Origin: Saxidomus purpurata
Taxonomy: Eukaryota; Mollusca; Bivalvia; Venerida; Veneridae
Direction: 5' to 3'
DNA: 64,000 bases
NCBI GenBank assembly: GCA_022818135.1
Contig: JAFMSR010000019.1
Span: forward strand, 29,022,993 to 29,086,992
Positions 1-12,406 of this stretch are shown piece by piece; positions within the stretch are counted from its first letter, which is position 1; each line of letters opens with the position of its first letter. The notes beneath the pieces were generated by a model. It was not told where the DNA came from and ran no database searches. It saw only the letters and a program-made list of their open reading frames with translations. The translations under genes were made by a program, and so were the position numbers.

Positions 1-2533
1 CTCCTTTCGAAGTAGACCGCGAATAAGTTTAAAAACAAGAAATTTTCGTCATGCACAAATTTCAAAATTTAAAGTACAATAATTTAAGAGTCGGAATTAA
101 AGACAAATGCGAAAAAAAGCTGGTAGACTTCCGTTATTTTAATGTCAATTTATGTGTGCATGAGTAGCATTTTTCATTAATTGTTTTATTTTCAGTTTAA
201 GCAGCCATATCATAGTCAACGTGCGACCACGAGTACTCGTCACAGTGACAGAGAATATTCTCTTTACTAAAGATTTGCGACATAATGAAAGACGGACGGC
301 ACTGATTGTGTCATTTTGATAGAAATAAGCTTAGTGTGTTTAAAGGATAAACTCCGTTTTTAGATCCCCAGCTTGTTGTGTGATATTGCCATTTTATCGT
401 CATTTAAAAGGACATGTATTTTGTATCCCATGTGTGTTTGCGAATCACTATTAAAGCGAATTTTATATTAGCTCATATACAATGTACTATAAGTTATGCT
501 CATATTAAACTTCCCCCATCCTATATTGTTTTTGGAGATGTGTGCCAAAAATACCACTGTGAATTTGTAAGTATTATTTCTCATTTGTAATCAATCGTTA
601 ATCGTCTATGTCACGTGCCTGCAGAACATCAAATTTGTCGAACAATTTCCTTAATCACTGAACTTTAGTGTTAAAGAGGCACTCCCTGCATCTAGCTGAT
701 TATATTCTCGAACACAAATAATGTGTTCAATGAACGTAAAATAGTAAATTGATACAATTTTAAAGAAAAAATATGTACCGAAAAATGCCACATTTTAAGA
801 CAAACGATCAACATAGAGACATTATGTAATACATCGCTCTCTACCCTGTACAGCAGCTTTACATATATTATTTACAGGTTTATTGAACTGTATCATACTT
901 ATAAAAACGCTGATTTTATTGATGATTACTGGAATGTAAAGCTTTAAACGTCAAATTAACAAATAATACTTGCAAATATTCTATTGTATATGCTTCTAAA
1001 CTTACAATGCATTTAGTTTTACACCAGTTTTAGGGAGTGCCTCTTTTATTGCAATTCTATCAAAATACATTGCTCTGTTTCCTTTAATATATCATTGCTT
1101 AAAACTGCTTTTTTCATAGGTGTTTAGTATAACGATTGAATCTTAATCATTTCAAAAATACGTATATTCCAAAACTACGTCTTTTAGAATTTTGCTAAGA
1201 GCTTTGATTTATAGATATATTTCAATAAAATTTATTATGTAGAAATTTTCAATTGTAGCTTTTCTATTTTCAAGTATAGTTCGACATTAGAAACGTTTAG
1301 CTTAAGTCCTGCAACTAACCAGCTCAATGAATAAAGTTTTATTATATATCAAAGATTGATACATAAACGTCAGACCAGTTTACACCAGTTTTTGTCTTTT
1401 TGTATACATATCTTGTAGTACCGTTTAAAAACATTCTGAAGAAAGAAGCGCTATGCTTGCATTAACTATCAGGTACATGTGTTTAAGCTTTAGTCTGAAA
1501 ATGTCTGTGAGTCTACATGTAATGCCAGCCCAGTAGTGAACAAGAAACATTTTTATTGTGCATGATGATTTTACTTTCAAAGCCTATGGTTTCTCCTATC
1601 CTTTTCTTTTCGGGAAAGAGTATCAACAAAATTTGGACATTAAACTGAAACGGAAGACGTGGCAGTCGGGTTATTTTATCTCACATACAAGTGGTTTGTT
1701 TCATTTACATGTACATGTATTATACGTGATGAAATTATGGAAATGTGTAAATGTTCATTGTCCAAACTTGATAGCATCACAGCGAGATCATGTTATCACG
1801 CTTTTATTAACTATATATTTTTACTTTACGTTTTGATGTAGAAACATACAATCAGTGATAAAGACAACATAATACTTACGAATGTCATTACAATAAAACG
1901 ACGGGAAAACGATAAACTATGTGTGATTAAAAAGTGAATGCTTTTGACACAGACATTTCATTTCCAACGAGAACGTTACAATGTTCATTTCATCAGTGTG
2001 ACCGCTATATTCTCGCGTGCAAATTTATTTTCAGTGTTATTGGCAACCCATATCTATCATTATAATAATTATAAGTATCACAGTTGTATGACATATCAAC
2101 TCACTGGCTGCGCGCAAGTTGGTGAAAATACAAGAAATTCATGGAATTACTTCATGTATGTAATGACTTGTATATACGAGTAGAAATAAGACCATGAAAC
2201 AGAAGAATAACTTTTGAACTTGATCACAGTCCGGGAATCTGCATTATGAAGGTCTCGGGAAAATTTCTGTAGACGCTCATCGATGTAACTCTTTTAGCGT
2301 AAGGGATGTCTGTTTACACCATGCTCGTAAAATATGTGTACAAGTGTTTTTAAATATGTCCATTTTACATTGACACCGTGAGGATGGTATTGTAATATTA
2401 TCGATTTGATATTTGAAGTTAGATTCTAAATTTTCGAGAAGTGCGATCTTACACAATATTTGCTATTCAGTCACGGAAAGTACACACATGTATATTTCCG
2501 TTTCAACTTTGTTACGAATTTTGTTCAACTAAA
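1..2533. other. No gene recognised
   Basis: This AT-rich stretch shows only short open frames without domain motifs, splice-consistent neighbours or codon structure I would trust. I see no RNA gene or clear repeat in it. It may hold distal non-coding sequence or very diverged repeats. Confidence 0.5.
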
Positions 2534-2625
2534 CAGCATTGAGATGTATTTATTTAATTCAAATGCTTTGGACGATCAACAGCATTGAGATGTATTTATT
2601 TAATTCCAATACTTTTTTAAACGAT
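2534..2625. repeat. 46-bp tandem duplication, two copies
   Basis: The segment starting AACAGCATTGAGATGTATTT occurs at about 2534 and again at about 2579, giving two adjacent copies with a few differences. It lies just left of the composite inverted-repeat element and may be unrelated to it. Confidence 0.7.
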
Positions 2626-2679
2626 GCAACTCACAATAAAGGTCGGGTAGTAGTTATCGATCGATACCTGGCTACTGAG

Positions 2680-2928
2680 GTATACTATGGAATGATATTG
2701 AGGTAAAAATTACACAATGCCTGCTTACTGTTACAATTTACTCATTGACACTGCTATTGTGCTTATTGGTACAGTCACTATGCATGCTGCACTTTCATCA
2801 CGCTTGTTGACAATTACACAAGCCTGCTTACTGTTACAAGTTACTCAGTGACACTGCTATTGTGCTTATTGGTACAGTCATTATGCATGCTGCACTTTCA
2901 TCACGCTTGTTGACAATGATACCATGCT
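2680..2928 (+). repeat. Left inverted-repeat arm, two 107-bp units
   Basis: The unit begins near CACAATGCCTGCTTACTGTT and is present twice (about 2713 and 2818). The unit and the flanking TATACTATGG are mirrored at 4882-5134. Confidence 0.75.
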
Positions 2929-3389
2929 ACAAAATACACGAAGTGATCAACCAGTATGGAAAATGTTATCAGGCACTAGGCAAAATAGAACTAAGCATAA
3001 TGTCATTTCAAAATTATAAGTCACATTTTGATAACAGGGGGCGCTATGTTCTAGTCGTGTTTTTCCGTAATTTGAATAATTATTTGCCGGAAAGATTATC
3101 GTGGATATCCGAATATGTATAATGTTAAAAAACAAACAGATTTCCACTTTCATTTTCACTATAGTTATATAAGTCAAATCCTTCTTTAACACTCCTGCCC
3201 CTCAGTTACAACACATAACATAACTCCTGCATGGGAAAGCTGGATGCTAAAAACACGGCAATTTCCCTCCCATTCCGAGTTCCCCCAACGGTGTGAAGGC
3301 AATGATTGCAATTGACTAGTGCAGACTGGCGCAATAGCACTTCCAACGGTAAACTACTCTACATGCCCAACAAACCTATTGAAGTAAAT

Positions 3390-4265
3390 CCTGGGTGAGA
3401 AAATACCAAGGTCCCTCCTGGGGCTCAAACCCCGGACCTCGTGATCTGAAGGCGGACACTCAACAACGTCGCTAAAGGGTTAACCCAACAGCAAGGCTGT
3501 TGGAAGTGGCCTATAAACCTACAATCACTACACTCCCCTCTTTTACTTTTCAGAGCTAGACAGCTCTCCAGATTGACCCTCAATGCTCCCCGAATGAGTC
3601 CGTCAAACACTTCTGACACCATTAAAGTAAATCCTGGGTAGAAAAACCAAGGTCCCTCCTGGGGCTCCAACCCCGGACCTCGTGATCTGAAGGCGGACAC
3701 TCAACCACGTTGCTAAAGGGTTAACCCAACAGCAAGGCGTTGGAAGTGGCCTATAAACCTACAATCACTACACTTCTCCCTCTTTTACTTTTCAGAGCTA
3801 GACAGCTCTCCAGATGACCTTCCATGCTCCCCGAATGAGTCCGTCAAACACTTCTGACACCATTAAAAGAACTCCTGGGTGAGAAAATACCAAGGTCCCT
3901 CCTGGGGCTCAAACCCCGGACCTCGTGATCTGAAGGCGGACACTCAACCACGTTGCTAAAGGGTTAACCCAACAGCAAGGCTGTTGGAAGTGGCCTATAA
4001 ACCTACAATCACATACTTCTTCCTCTTTTACTTTTTCAGAGCTAGACAGCTCTCCAGATTGACCCTCCATGCTCCCCGAATGAGTCCGTCAAACACTTCT
4101 GACACCATTAAAAGTAAATCCTGGGTGAGAAAATACCAAGGTCCCTCCTGGGGCTCCAACCCCGGACCTTGTGACCTGAAGGCGAACACTCAACCACATC
4201 GCTAAAGGGTTATAACCCAACAGCAAGGCTGTTGGAAGTGGCCTATAAACCTACAATCACTACAC
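3390..4265 (-). repeat. 243-bp tandem array with tRNA-like segment
   Basis: The anchor GGTCCCTCCTGGGGCT recurs at about 3410, 3651, 3894 and 4140, so the unit is 241-245 bp and there are about four copies. On the minus strand each unit contains GGTCCGGGGTTTGAGCCCC, which resembles a tRNA T-arm and B box, preceded by an anticodon-arm-like CCTTCAGATCACGAGG. This suggests a tRNA-derived SINE-like unit amplified in tandem. The tRNA likeness is by eye only. Confidence 0.6.
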
Positions 4266-4881
4266 TATTTACAACAGAGACAAAACATAACTTGTATAGG
4301 TCTTGTAGAATCTTCTCCAGTTCTAGTACTCGTCTTCTACGTCAATTTTTATTCCACTTATAATAACGATGCCGATTAAATTTTGTCAGTAGTATAGAAG
4401 AGACATCGAGAAATTTTTTAAAAGGCGATGTATTTCTTCCAATAAGAAAAAATTGTCTGTAAATAAAAGCTTGAAAGCTACATAAAACTTACCAGTTCAG
4501 GTTGCAATTAATAGAGTAATTGAAACAAAAGGGACACAACTGATAGGAAACGGTTTAGGCAACAGCTAATTTAAGTCCGTCATAGGCCGGAGATCTTTCG
4601 CGAAAACTACGAACGTGCGCCCCCTGGTATCAAAAGTGATGTGCAAATTTGCAATTAACATTATGCTTACTTTCAACTTGCTTAGTGGCTTATTGCATCT
4701 TTCATTTTGTGTGGTCACATCGTGTGTTTTGTTCTAGGAGCATTATAACTGTGCAATGTTGAAATATCAAAGCTTATATACAGTCCCGGCATGTTGAAAT
4801 ATTTAATTACGCAACATTGCACTGTCATTCAGCCATATAGACATCAGGGACTAAACACTAAACAAGTTGTAACTTCCAGCA

Positions 4882-5134
4882 AGCATGGTATCATTGTCAA
4901 CAAAGCGTGATGAAAGTGCAAGCATGCACAATGACTGTACCAATAAGCACAATAGCAGTGTCAATGAGTAAATTGTAACAGTAAGCAGGCATTGTGATAT
5001 TGTCAACAAGCGTGATGAAAGTGCAAGCATGCATAGTGACTGTACCAATAAGCACAATAGCAGTGTCAATGAGTAAATTGTAACAGTAAGCAGGCATTGT
5101 GTAATTTTTACCTCAATATCATTCCATAGTATAC
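4882..5134 (-). repeat. Right inverted-repeat arm
   Basis: This is the reverse complement of the 2680-2928 arm, again with two internal 107-bp units. It ends at GTATAC near 5134, where similarity to the left arm stops. Confidence 0.75.
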
Positions 5135-6957
5135 GGTACACCCCTATTTTGAGCCGATATTTATAATAGAATCTTCCACTTAAAGTTGTATCGGATTTAA
5201 GCTGGTGTAAAGCATCTATTATTGCCACGGCTGTATATTTTATTTGAGGTTAGTTTAGTAATTAATGAACGGCTGATTTGTGAATAAAAAACCTTCACCA
5301 GTAAATGTAAAACTCGTAAAATGGAATGCGATCCAAATGCTTTATGCATGTACCCGCATGCGTCATTGCGGCACAGAAAGTGGAAGGTTATATGTCTCGT
5401 AACTGATATGTTAATAATGCTCGTTTACAATTTACGGTGAAAAATATTCAATAATCTATGTATACATTTTGTAGTTGTTTTTGTACAATTAATGTATGGG
5501 TAGCGATTTGTTACAAAATGTCTCTATGTTAATTATTTGAGTGAACATGAGGCAGATTTTGTTATTTGTTTTTCTTTAAAATTGTATTTGATAATCATTT
5601 TACGTTCACTTAACACATAAGTAATGTTCGTATAAAGCTCGTATTCTATCGCCGTCCAAATACATTTAAGTTTGATAAAATTTACGATAAGCGAGTATTG
5701 TGTACAAACAGTAAATCTAAATATCAAACACTGTACAAAAACGTAGGTTTCAAAATATCAACAAAAAAAAAACAATTTGTGTAAATACATAATTTTATAG
5801 ACATTGAAAATATTACTTTTATTTACGTTATATATTTTATGATGCTAACGCAGTTATGATAAATTTTCTCTTTACTTCTAACATCATGAAAAAATGAGAT
5901 ATAAGAAACGAAAGAAAAAAAAGTATCAAAATTCCCCCAGATGAGTTCAGCTCTTTTCTGCTGATACATGTAATTCCGTTATACCATACAGTAGTTTAGA
6001 GGTACATGTACCCAATGGATGCTATTGACGGGTTGATCGAAATAAATTTAGTCTTATTAACCTGAAATTTGAACAGTGAAAAACAAAAGATCTTAACTAA
6101 GACAGTGTTAGGGCTATAATAGTGATATAATTGTGTTTCATCATGTCGAAACTGATTTCTTTCATATCTTTTAGCTTCTAAGGGAATAGCATTGTCAGAC
6201 AGCGTTCCTTTCTTTGCAATATCATTGACAAAGTACCGCCTTATATTTATAACACTTTTATTCCGTTCATGAAGAGATTTTAGGGATTATTTTCGAGCAA
6301 TAAAAATGGTCAATTTTGCCAGTAAGGCATATTTCTTTGTAATATAAGATATACACGTCAAACATGCTACTAAGACTTCAAATCGTACGAAACAGGCGGA
6401 TTATCAATTTTGATTTAAATAAAAAATTGTCGTACTACGGATGTAACGTCATTTCTGATTGATTACGTCATCTAAATTGTGCGTTAGAATAGGGTTAACC
6501 GTTAAGGGATTTTGACATATGCAATAGTATGGTCGCAAACAGATTAAACGACTCCGGTTAACGCCGTCGCCATTAAAATATTTACGACCATAAAAATCAT
6601 ATACAGTCGCATATACCCAAATTACAGAACAGGTTACCCACAATTTACTAAGCTGTAGTAAACTGTATTCAAAAAAATAAATTGTTGTACAGATTCATAT
6701 ATCTAGTTAAAACTTTGGTAGTACTATTATTTTCAACAGAATAAATCAATGCTTAGTGTCTCTCTTAAAGTGTTTTTGCCGTTTAAACTGACCTTCATTA
6801 TTTTAAGAAAGATGTTGATAACTAATTTATGCTTTTACAGTAATTCAAAAATGTAAATATTGCCATAGTTATAGAAATTTTTGAATATGTATCACTGTTT
6901 CATTCCTAGTGAATATAGAGAAAACCTGTAAAAAAAATATTGTTTGACTATCCTAAA
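5135..6957. other. No gene recognised
   Basis: No supported exon. A short stretch at about 6480-6535 (GCGTTAGAAtAGGGTTAACC and following) is similar to 60976-61030, so it is a dispersed repeat of unknown type. Confidence 0.45.
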
Positions 6958-6958
6958 T

Positions 6959-7140
6959 CAATTGACAATATACCCTCTCTCAGTCTAACATTGAAAATCC
7001 ATTGAAAATATTCCCGCTTTCAGTCTAACATTGAACATCCATTGCAAGTCTACCCTCTTGTAGTCTTACATTGAAAATCCATTGACAATCTACCCTCTCT
7101 TAGTCTAACATCGAAAATCCATTGAAAAGTTTCCTTCTCT
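6959..7140. repeat. 40-bp tandem repeat, about 4.5 copies
   Basis: The anchor CAGTCTAACATTGAAAATCC recurs with changes at about 6981, 7021, 7061 and 7101, an exact 40-bp spacing. The copies are degenerate. Confidence 0.75.
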
Positions 7141-7463
7141 TACATTTTCATTTCAACAAGAGGAAGAACTCAGTATTACCCAAGTCTTAACCTGTAACAT
7201 ATACTGTGTCTTAAGCTTCATCAATATGGCCGTTTTAAACGGTATTATAACTTTAATATAATGAAGACCGTTTTGCAAGGCATTGTCAATTAATCATATT
7301 GTAAATAATATACGCAAGTATCACAGGAGAGTGTGCTACTTCTTTTTATAATCAAAGTAGAGAACATCGATAGAGAAAGCAAGGAATTACGGATGTCATA
7401 AAAATTCATTTATGAAAATTGCCACAAAAGATATTTTGTTAAACTTTCGAAATATTGCTGTAC

Positions 7464-7590
7464 GTGTGTGTATTTCATTGATCTATTCAACAATAAGATC
7501 GTTTTTAATAACCGATCAAAGCCTAAAAGATAGTGTGTGGTTTTCATTGATCTATTCAGCAACTGGGTTTGTTTTGTAAAACCGATCAAT
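7464..7590. repeat. 70-bp imperfect tandem duplication
   Basis: GTGTGTATTTCATTGATCTA at about 7466 recurs about 70 bp later as GTGTGTGGTTTTCATTGATC. Both copies end near ACCGATCAA. Confidence 0.6.
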
Positions 7591-7695
7591 AGTCAGTCAT
7601 CGTTGATTGTAGTCAAGATCATTAACGTGGCGACTCTTTTACGCTTGTCAAACTTTTGGACAAAATATCAAACCTAAACATACTGCATAATTATC

Positions 7696-8001
7696 GTGAC
7701 TTTCAAATCAGTGCTATGTATGGATTTGTTTAATATGTTAAATGCTAGGTTTCTGTTGCATCTATGGACATCTTTACATCTCAAATATTCTCTACGGAAG
7801 TATGACAGTTTTAGAAGCATTACAACCAGTTTACCTAAAAGTACGGATTCAAATTTCCCAATTTATTTTGAAACATTAAGTCAATGGGGGAACCATTCTG
7901 TGAAACTTGAACTAAAACGGAAGAAGATAAAGCATGGTTTTCATCTCTCATTTGGTCTCAAAACTCGGAAAAACTCAGAGAAAGAAACAATATCGGTTTA
8001 G
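7696..8001 (+). pseudogene. Possible relic of a GT11 fucosyltransferase N-terminal/stem region
   Basis: A 101-codon open frame with no ATG at its 5' end matches the N-terminal part of the fucosyltransferase 1.9 kb downstream. Both show K-S-x-x-C-x-x-L-F near the start. About 75 residues later both share an N-x-S-V, KK, I-K, FHLS, G, K pattern (7896-7960 here, 9805-9880 in the gene). The frame stops before any catalytic motif. I infer a partial tandem duplicate or decayed paralogue. The similarity is short and could be chance; an alternative is an unrelated non-coding frame. Confidence 0.35.
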
Positions 8002-9594
8002 ACATTGGAAACTTGTCGAATGAGAGTAAATGATATGCAAGAAAAAAGAAAGTAAAAACATAACTTACCAAGATGGATTCAGTAAAAAACAATCGGTTTG
8101 TGACCATTGTGTTTTAAAACGGACGGACTGGTAATTAGATGTTTCAAATTCGCTCATCGGAACAGCGGACAGACATAATGCAATACCAGTTATACCTAAA
8201 AAGTATCCACTGCTAAGGTATATTAATCTGCCAAATATAATGAATACTCATTTAAACGCTGATAAGATCACAACTGTTTTATATTGTAAGAAGAGATACA
8301 ATGTTGAATTAGTGTGCCTTACCTACGAGCAATAAAGGCATTACACTGGTAAGGACCGACAATAGACACTCCGGTATCTAGGTGAGTCTGATACCACTGT
8401 GATACGGCGACTAAACGAAGGTGACTATACATAAGACATGAGCCGTTTATAAACTGTCTCGTCTTGCAAACGAGTTGCCAGTAACGCAGACTTTATTTAA
8501 CATTATTTTATAAACGAATTCTGATGTAGAGAAAAACGTTCAACCTGGCATACAATGATACTTGGCTGACACAGCAAACGGTAGGGTAAGATAAAGGCAA
8601 CTATAGTTTTTCATTATCTTTGGTTTAATCTGTCTAATTCATATACATTTTTCTCAGGTCGTATCTGATTGTATGCTATTCTTACGTTCAGGTATTCTAG
8701 ACAATTAAACAACATCCTGGATTACATCGATTGTCTGCGATTGATTTTCGTTATCTTCATCAAATGAAATGTTCCAACTGAATGCACTCGCATGCGCACT
8801 GAGCATGTATGTTGAATCTGCATGGTAATTTTCACTATTGGCTGTGAAACAAGAGCAGAATAACACCAAGTCGATTTGTTTAGATAACAAACATTTTGAA
8901 CACTGCAACAAGTAATATGTATGCGTTTTCTCTAAGCCACGAATATTGTGAATATATATGTATATGCATATCATGAAATATCGTGGATTTTGAAGAATAG
9001 AATTTGTTGGCAATATAATTCATGAAATCGTGTTTTTTAATAGAGAATGATAAAGTCAAATAGTTGGTTCTACGTTGGAATCTTAAATTCGCTAATTGCA
9101 ACAAACTGGATATCTTACGAAGTTCACCGAAACAGTTTTTTTCTCTACACAAAATCAGGTTACTCAAGGTAATTTAACCTGATATCGATGAAATAAATCG
9201 CAGTACTGTGTTCTGTAAAGCTGGGATTCATTGCCACTACGAATGAAGACATTTAAAAATATAATATGGATACTTGCTGTCGTAGAAAAGGATAAAAAAT
9301 TCCAAAGTTTTTAAAAACTTTGACAGGAAAGGGATATAATACATCAGATCTAAAATGATTTAAAACTTGCTCAGAACTAAGGCTTTGCCTAACAGCGATC
9401 TAATGAAACAAAAGATTTAAAACCATGTCATAACAAAAGACATGAATAAACGAGATATAAACTGATTTAGAACTTGTTCAGGACATAGGGTATGGATAAT
9501 TGTCAAAGCGGAAGTCTTTTGCAATGCATACGTATTTGTAGTGCATGATTATAGTTTATATTTATTTGTGGTTTAAATCAGTTTTCCAAAAGAC
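8002..9594. other. Intergenic region upstream of the fucosyltransferase
   Basis: No coding signal. Short imperfect direct repeats around 9355-9490 (GATTTAAAACTTGCTCAG and GATTTAGAACTTGTTCAG) lie 100-240 bases upstream of the fucosyltransferase start and could be promoter-proximal, but nothing proves that. Confidence 0.4.
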
Positions 9595-10806
9595 ATGATG
9601 AAATGTCAATTGAAAAGCGCTACCTGTGTATATTTATTTTCGGTTATGTGCTTTATCGTTGGATGTTTTTATATTTCTTTATTTTCATTAAAGACAGAAG
9701 GACTATATAGCTACATTGAGGGCGATTTAAAATCCAAAGTGGCTGCAGGTTTGAAAAATCTGTTTACATTTACTTTAATAAACCAAAGTAGGGCTCTTGA
9801 TAATTACAGCGTTGCGGCCGTCTTCAGTAAGAAGGTAATAAAATATTGTTTTCATCTTTCTTACGGACCCAAATCTCTGAAAGCACTTGCAACAATTAGA
9901 GAAATTGATTTAGACACAGCAAAAAGTACAACTGAAGATACGGGACATGTTAGAGCAAGCAAACACGACAAAATACACAGCAAAAATGAGTCCATAACGT
10001 GTGATCGCTTTGTTTCAATTCCTTTTTATATGGGACGAATGGGGAATCAAATGTTTGAGATTGCATCAGTTATTGGAATGGCATACCAGTATGATGCAAT
10101 TCCTGTAATACCGCAGTGGTTTCCACTGAATAAATATTTTGATCTACCAAACAGAATAAATACCAAGTCGAAAGTGAATAAAATTGCAAACATTGTCAAC
10201 TGTATTCCTAAAAAGTCAGCTGTATTTTATAATTGTTCAAAGGAGTTTGCTTATCAGACAAATGTTTCTATACAAGGATATCTTCAATCTTGGAAGTATT
10301 TTGTAAACGCGAGTGAAATCATCAGAAAAACATTCAAATTAAAGTCAAAACATTTGATTAATGCGAAAAGGTTTTTGTCGAATGTGTCTATTGATGGATA
10401 CCAGCGTATTTGTATTCATGTTCGACGTGGGGACATCACTATGAGTACTATGGTTGCCAAAGGACATTCTGTAGCAGGTTTAGATTTCATAGAAAAGGCT
10501 AAAAATATATTTCTCAGCAATGACTCAAGGGCTCAGTTTTTAGTTGTTAGTGATGACAAACCATGGTGTAGAAGGAATCTGAAAGATGTGATCATAAGTC
10601 CACTCACAGACCCCGGGGACGACATGGCATTGATGACGTTAAGTGATCACGTGATAGTTACAGTTGGAACATTTGGATGGTGGGGCGCTTGGCTCTCAGG
10701 GGGAACAACTGTGTATTATAATAAATATGCGAGACCGGGAAGTGGGTTAGCGTCTCGATTTAACAAGGAAGATTACTTTCCAAATACATGGATAGGTATT
10801 TCGTAA
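9595..10806 (+). CDS. Alpha-1,2-fucosyltransferase-like protein (GT11 family), intronless
   Basis: Encodes 403 residues with the layout of a Golgi type II glycosyltransferase: a short cytosolic tail, one hydrophobic segment at about residues 10-31, a stem, then a catalytic domain from about residue 140. GT11 motifs are all present: GRMGNQM (147-153), HVRRGD (275-280, the GDP-fucose-binding motif), VVSDD (317-321) and FGWWGAW (360-366). GT11 enzymes move fucose from GDP-fucose to the 2-position of galactose, making H-type glycans; the exact acceptor is unknown. The first ATG of an ATGATG pair is used. The whole frame is one exon, as is common for GT11 genes, and shows no damage. It is expected to act in the Golgi lumen on glycoproteins or mucins. 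Confidence 0.9.
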   Translation: MMKCQLKSATCVYLFSVMCFIVGCFYISLFSLKTEGLYSYIEGDLKSKVAAGLKNLFTFTLINQSRALDNYSVAAVFSKKVIKYCFHLSYGPKSLKALATIREIDLDTAKSTTEDTGHVRASKHDKIHSKNESITCDRFVSIPFYMGRMGNQMFEIASVIGMAYQYDAIPVIPQWFPLNKYFDLPNRINTKSKVNKIANIVNCIPKKSAVFYNCSKEFAYQTNVSIQGYLQSWKYFVNASEIIRKTFKLKSKHLINAKRFLSNVSIDGYQRICIHVRRGDITMSTMVAKGHSVAGLDFIEKAKNIFLSNDSRAQFLVVSDDKPWCRRNLKDVIISPLTDPGDDMALMTLSDHVIVTVGTFGWWGAWLSGGTTVYYNKYARPGSGLASRFNKEDYFPNTWIGIS

Positions 10807-10838
10807 AATTCTGCTAGGACCAATTTTCAGTAAGGTGA

Positions 10839-10844
10839 AATAAA
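10839..10844 (+). terminator. Poly(A) signal AATAAA
   Basis: AATAAA lies about 33 bases past the fucosyltransferase stop codon. A second AATAAA at 10943-10948 is a further candidate. The nearer one would give a very short 3' UTR. Confidence 0.5.
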
Positions 10845-10948
10845 CTTTACCCATTTGTGCCTTATGTCTACACAAATACACGCGTATGCCTTTAAAATGT
10901 TTACAAACATTTACATGTTTGCAATACACCTCTATTTAGTGCAATAAA

Positions 10949-12406
10949 CTTACCCAATTGGTACGTCAGAAGATCTCATTGAAATCTTATTTTGATGTTA
11001 TGCCAACTGTAATACATAAATGCTATAATGTGAGTTACGTATGCATTCACAACAAACCCTTTTATACTGATTTGGTTGTTATAACCTCGATGATTTTCCG
11101 ACTACTTTTAAAAAGGCTAACAAGGTCCCCGTTTGCCGTTGCTCTCAACCTCAAAATCTACCACGTGATTTTACATGACCACACAATTTGTCGGACATAT
11201 GACTAAAGACCGTAGCAGTGAGCACAATGATACATTTCAAATTTCTGGATACTATCAGCAATAATACGATTTTTGAAAATTTGGCAAATTTCCCACTTCG
11301 CTAATAGAACTATCTTGCCAAATAATTATTTCACGTTTATTAATTACTATAGAATTCTTTCGCGAATCCAAAATTTGTGAAAAAGTCTGTCTGCTACTAA
11401 CAAATCGCGATTTTTTTGTCACACGAAAGGTAACAAATTTACAATTACGTAACAACCGAACTTTCCGAAAACTGTTGTAAAACTGTTCTCTACGTTATTG
11501 TCTCAATGATTTAGCGCAGGACCCACTGCTTTGTACACTGCAAATTACCATAATTTTAAGCCTTTTATTTACTATGATAATAGCTTTTGTAGGTTCTAAC
11601 CTTAAAAATGCTAAACATTACAATATTGATTCTATGATAGATGCATAGTAAAAAGCAATGTTTTCAAGTCTTTCGATAATCCTGATACAGTAAACTACGT
11701 ATACAGTCGACTCTCGTTATCTCGACTTCTTTTGGACCAAAGAAAATAAGTATAACGAACCCACTGGAACCATTAAAATTGTGTTCTTAATATGTAGAGT
11801 TTGTTATACGCATATAGAATGTTCATATTAAATAAGAAGGAAAACAAATGGGATCCAGAAAATGTAATTCCGGGTTTTCCCTATATCTGGAGTCGTTGTA
11901 TAGCGCGTTTATTGTACATGTATAAACAGGTATAATTATTGTGATATTCTAATGGTCTCAATGCGTAAAACTACACGCAAGCAAGATCGAACTACACTGA
12001 CACCCAACATGAAAACTTTACAGGTTTATAATGGGATTTACTATGCATGAGAAAGAAAGATCAATACCTCACAATGCAGGAGGTTATACAAATGTTAAAC
12101 TTCATCAGTTGGGGATTGAGTTTATCAAAAAAATATCATCACAGGAGCTTTGAGATATTAGGTCATAAATTCACCTATATATTAAATTCAAAGAATTTGA
12201 ATCTTTGGAGTCTTAACTCTCGCTTTTGTCTTGTGTTTCATAAAACATTGTTGAGTTTTCTAGTCTTGACATTAGTTTCTCTCAACTGACTGCAAAAATC
12301 ATATTTTGTCTTAACAACCAATATTGTTTTTGATAAAATGTCTGTTTTCCCTATATCAGTTAGTTTATACTAATTTATTTTAGCTCGATTGTGAAGAAAG
12401 CTTGTA
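10949..12406. other. No gene; possible pogo/Tigger-like end
   Basis: No supported gene. TACAGTCGACTCTCGTTATC at about 11702 resembles ends of pogo/Tigger-type elements, which often carry CTCGTTATCTCGA motifs, but I found no matching inverted end nearby. The stretch after about 11960 shows nothing recognisable. Confidence 0.35.

Larger units (their letters stand above)
2679..5134. mobile_element. Composite foldback-like element with 250-bp inverted repeats
   Basis: A 250-base left arm (about 2680-2928) recurs as its reverse complement at about 4882-5134. The match begins at GTATACTATGGAATGATATT and stays near-identical throughout. Each arm itself contains two copies of a 107-bp unit. The arms enclose about 1.95 kb that includes a four-copy 243-bp tandem array. 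This is the layout of a foldback-type or MITE-like DNA element. No transposase frame is present, so it would be non-autonomous. I could not identify target-site duplications or a superfamily. Confidence 0.7.

Noticed and set aside
3425..5228. Several open frames of 60-125 codons between 3.4 and 5.2 kb.
   Set aside because: They are translations of the 243-bp and 107-bp tandem repeats; the same peptide recurs per unit and no domain is present.
11702..11960. Possible pogo/Tigger transposon end (CTCGTTATCTCGA).
   Set aside because: Only one end seen, no inverted partner or TA duplication, so not called as an element.
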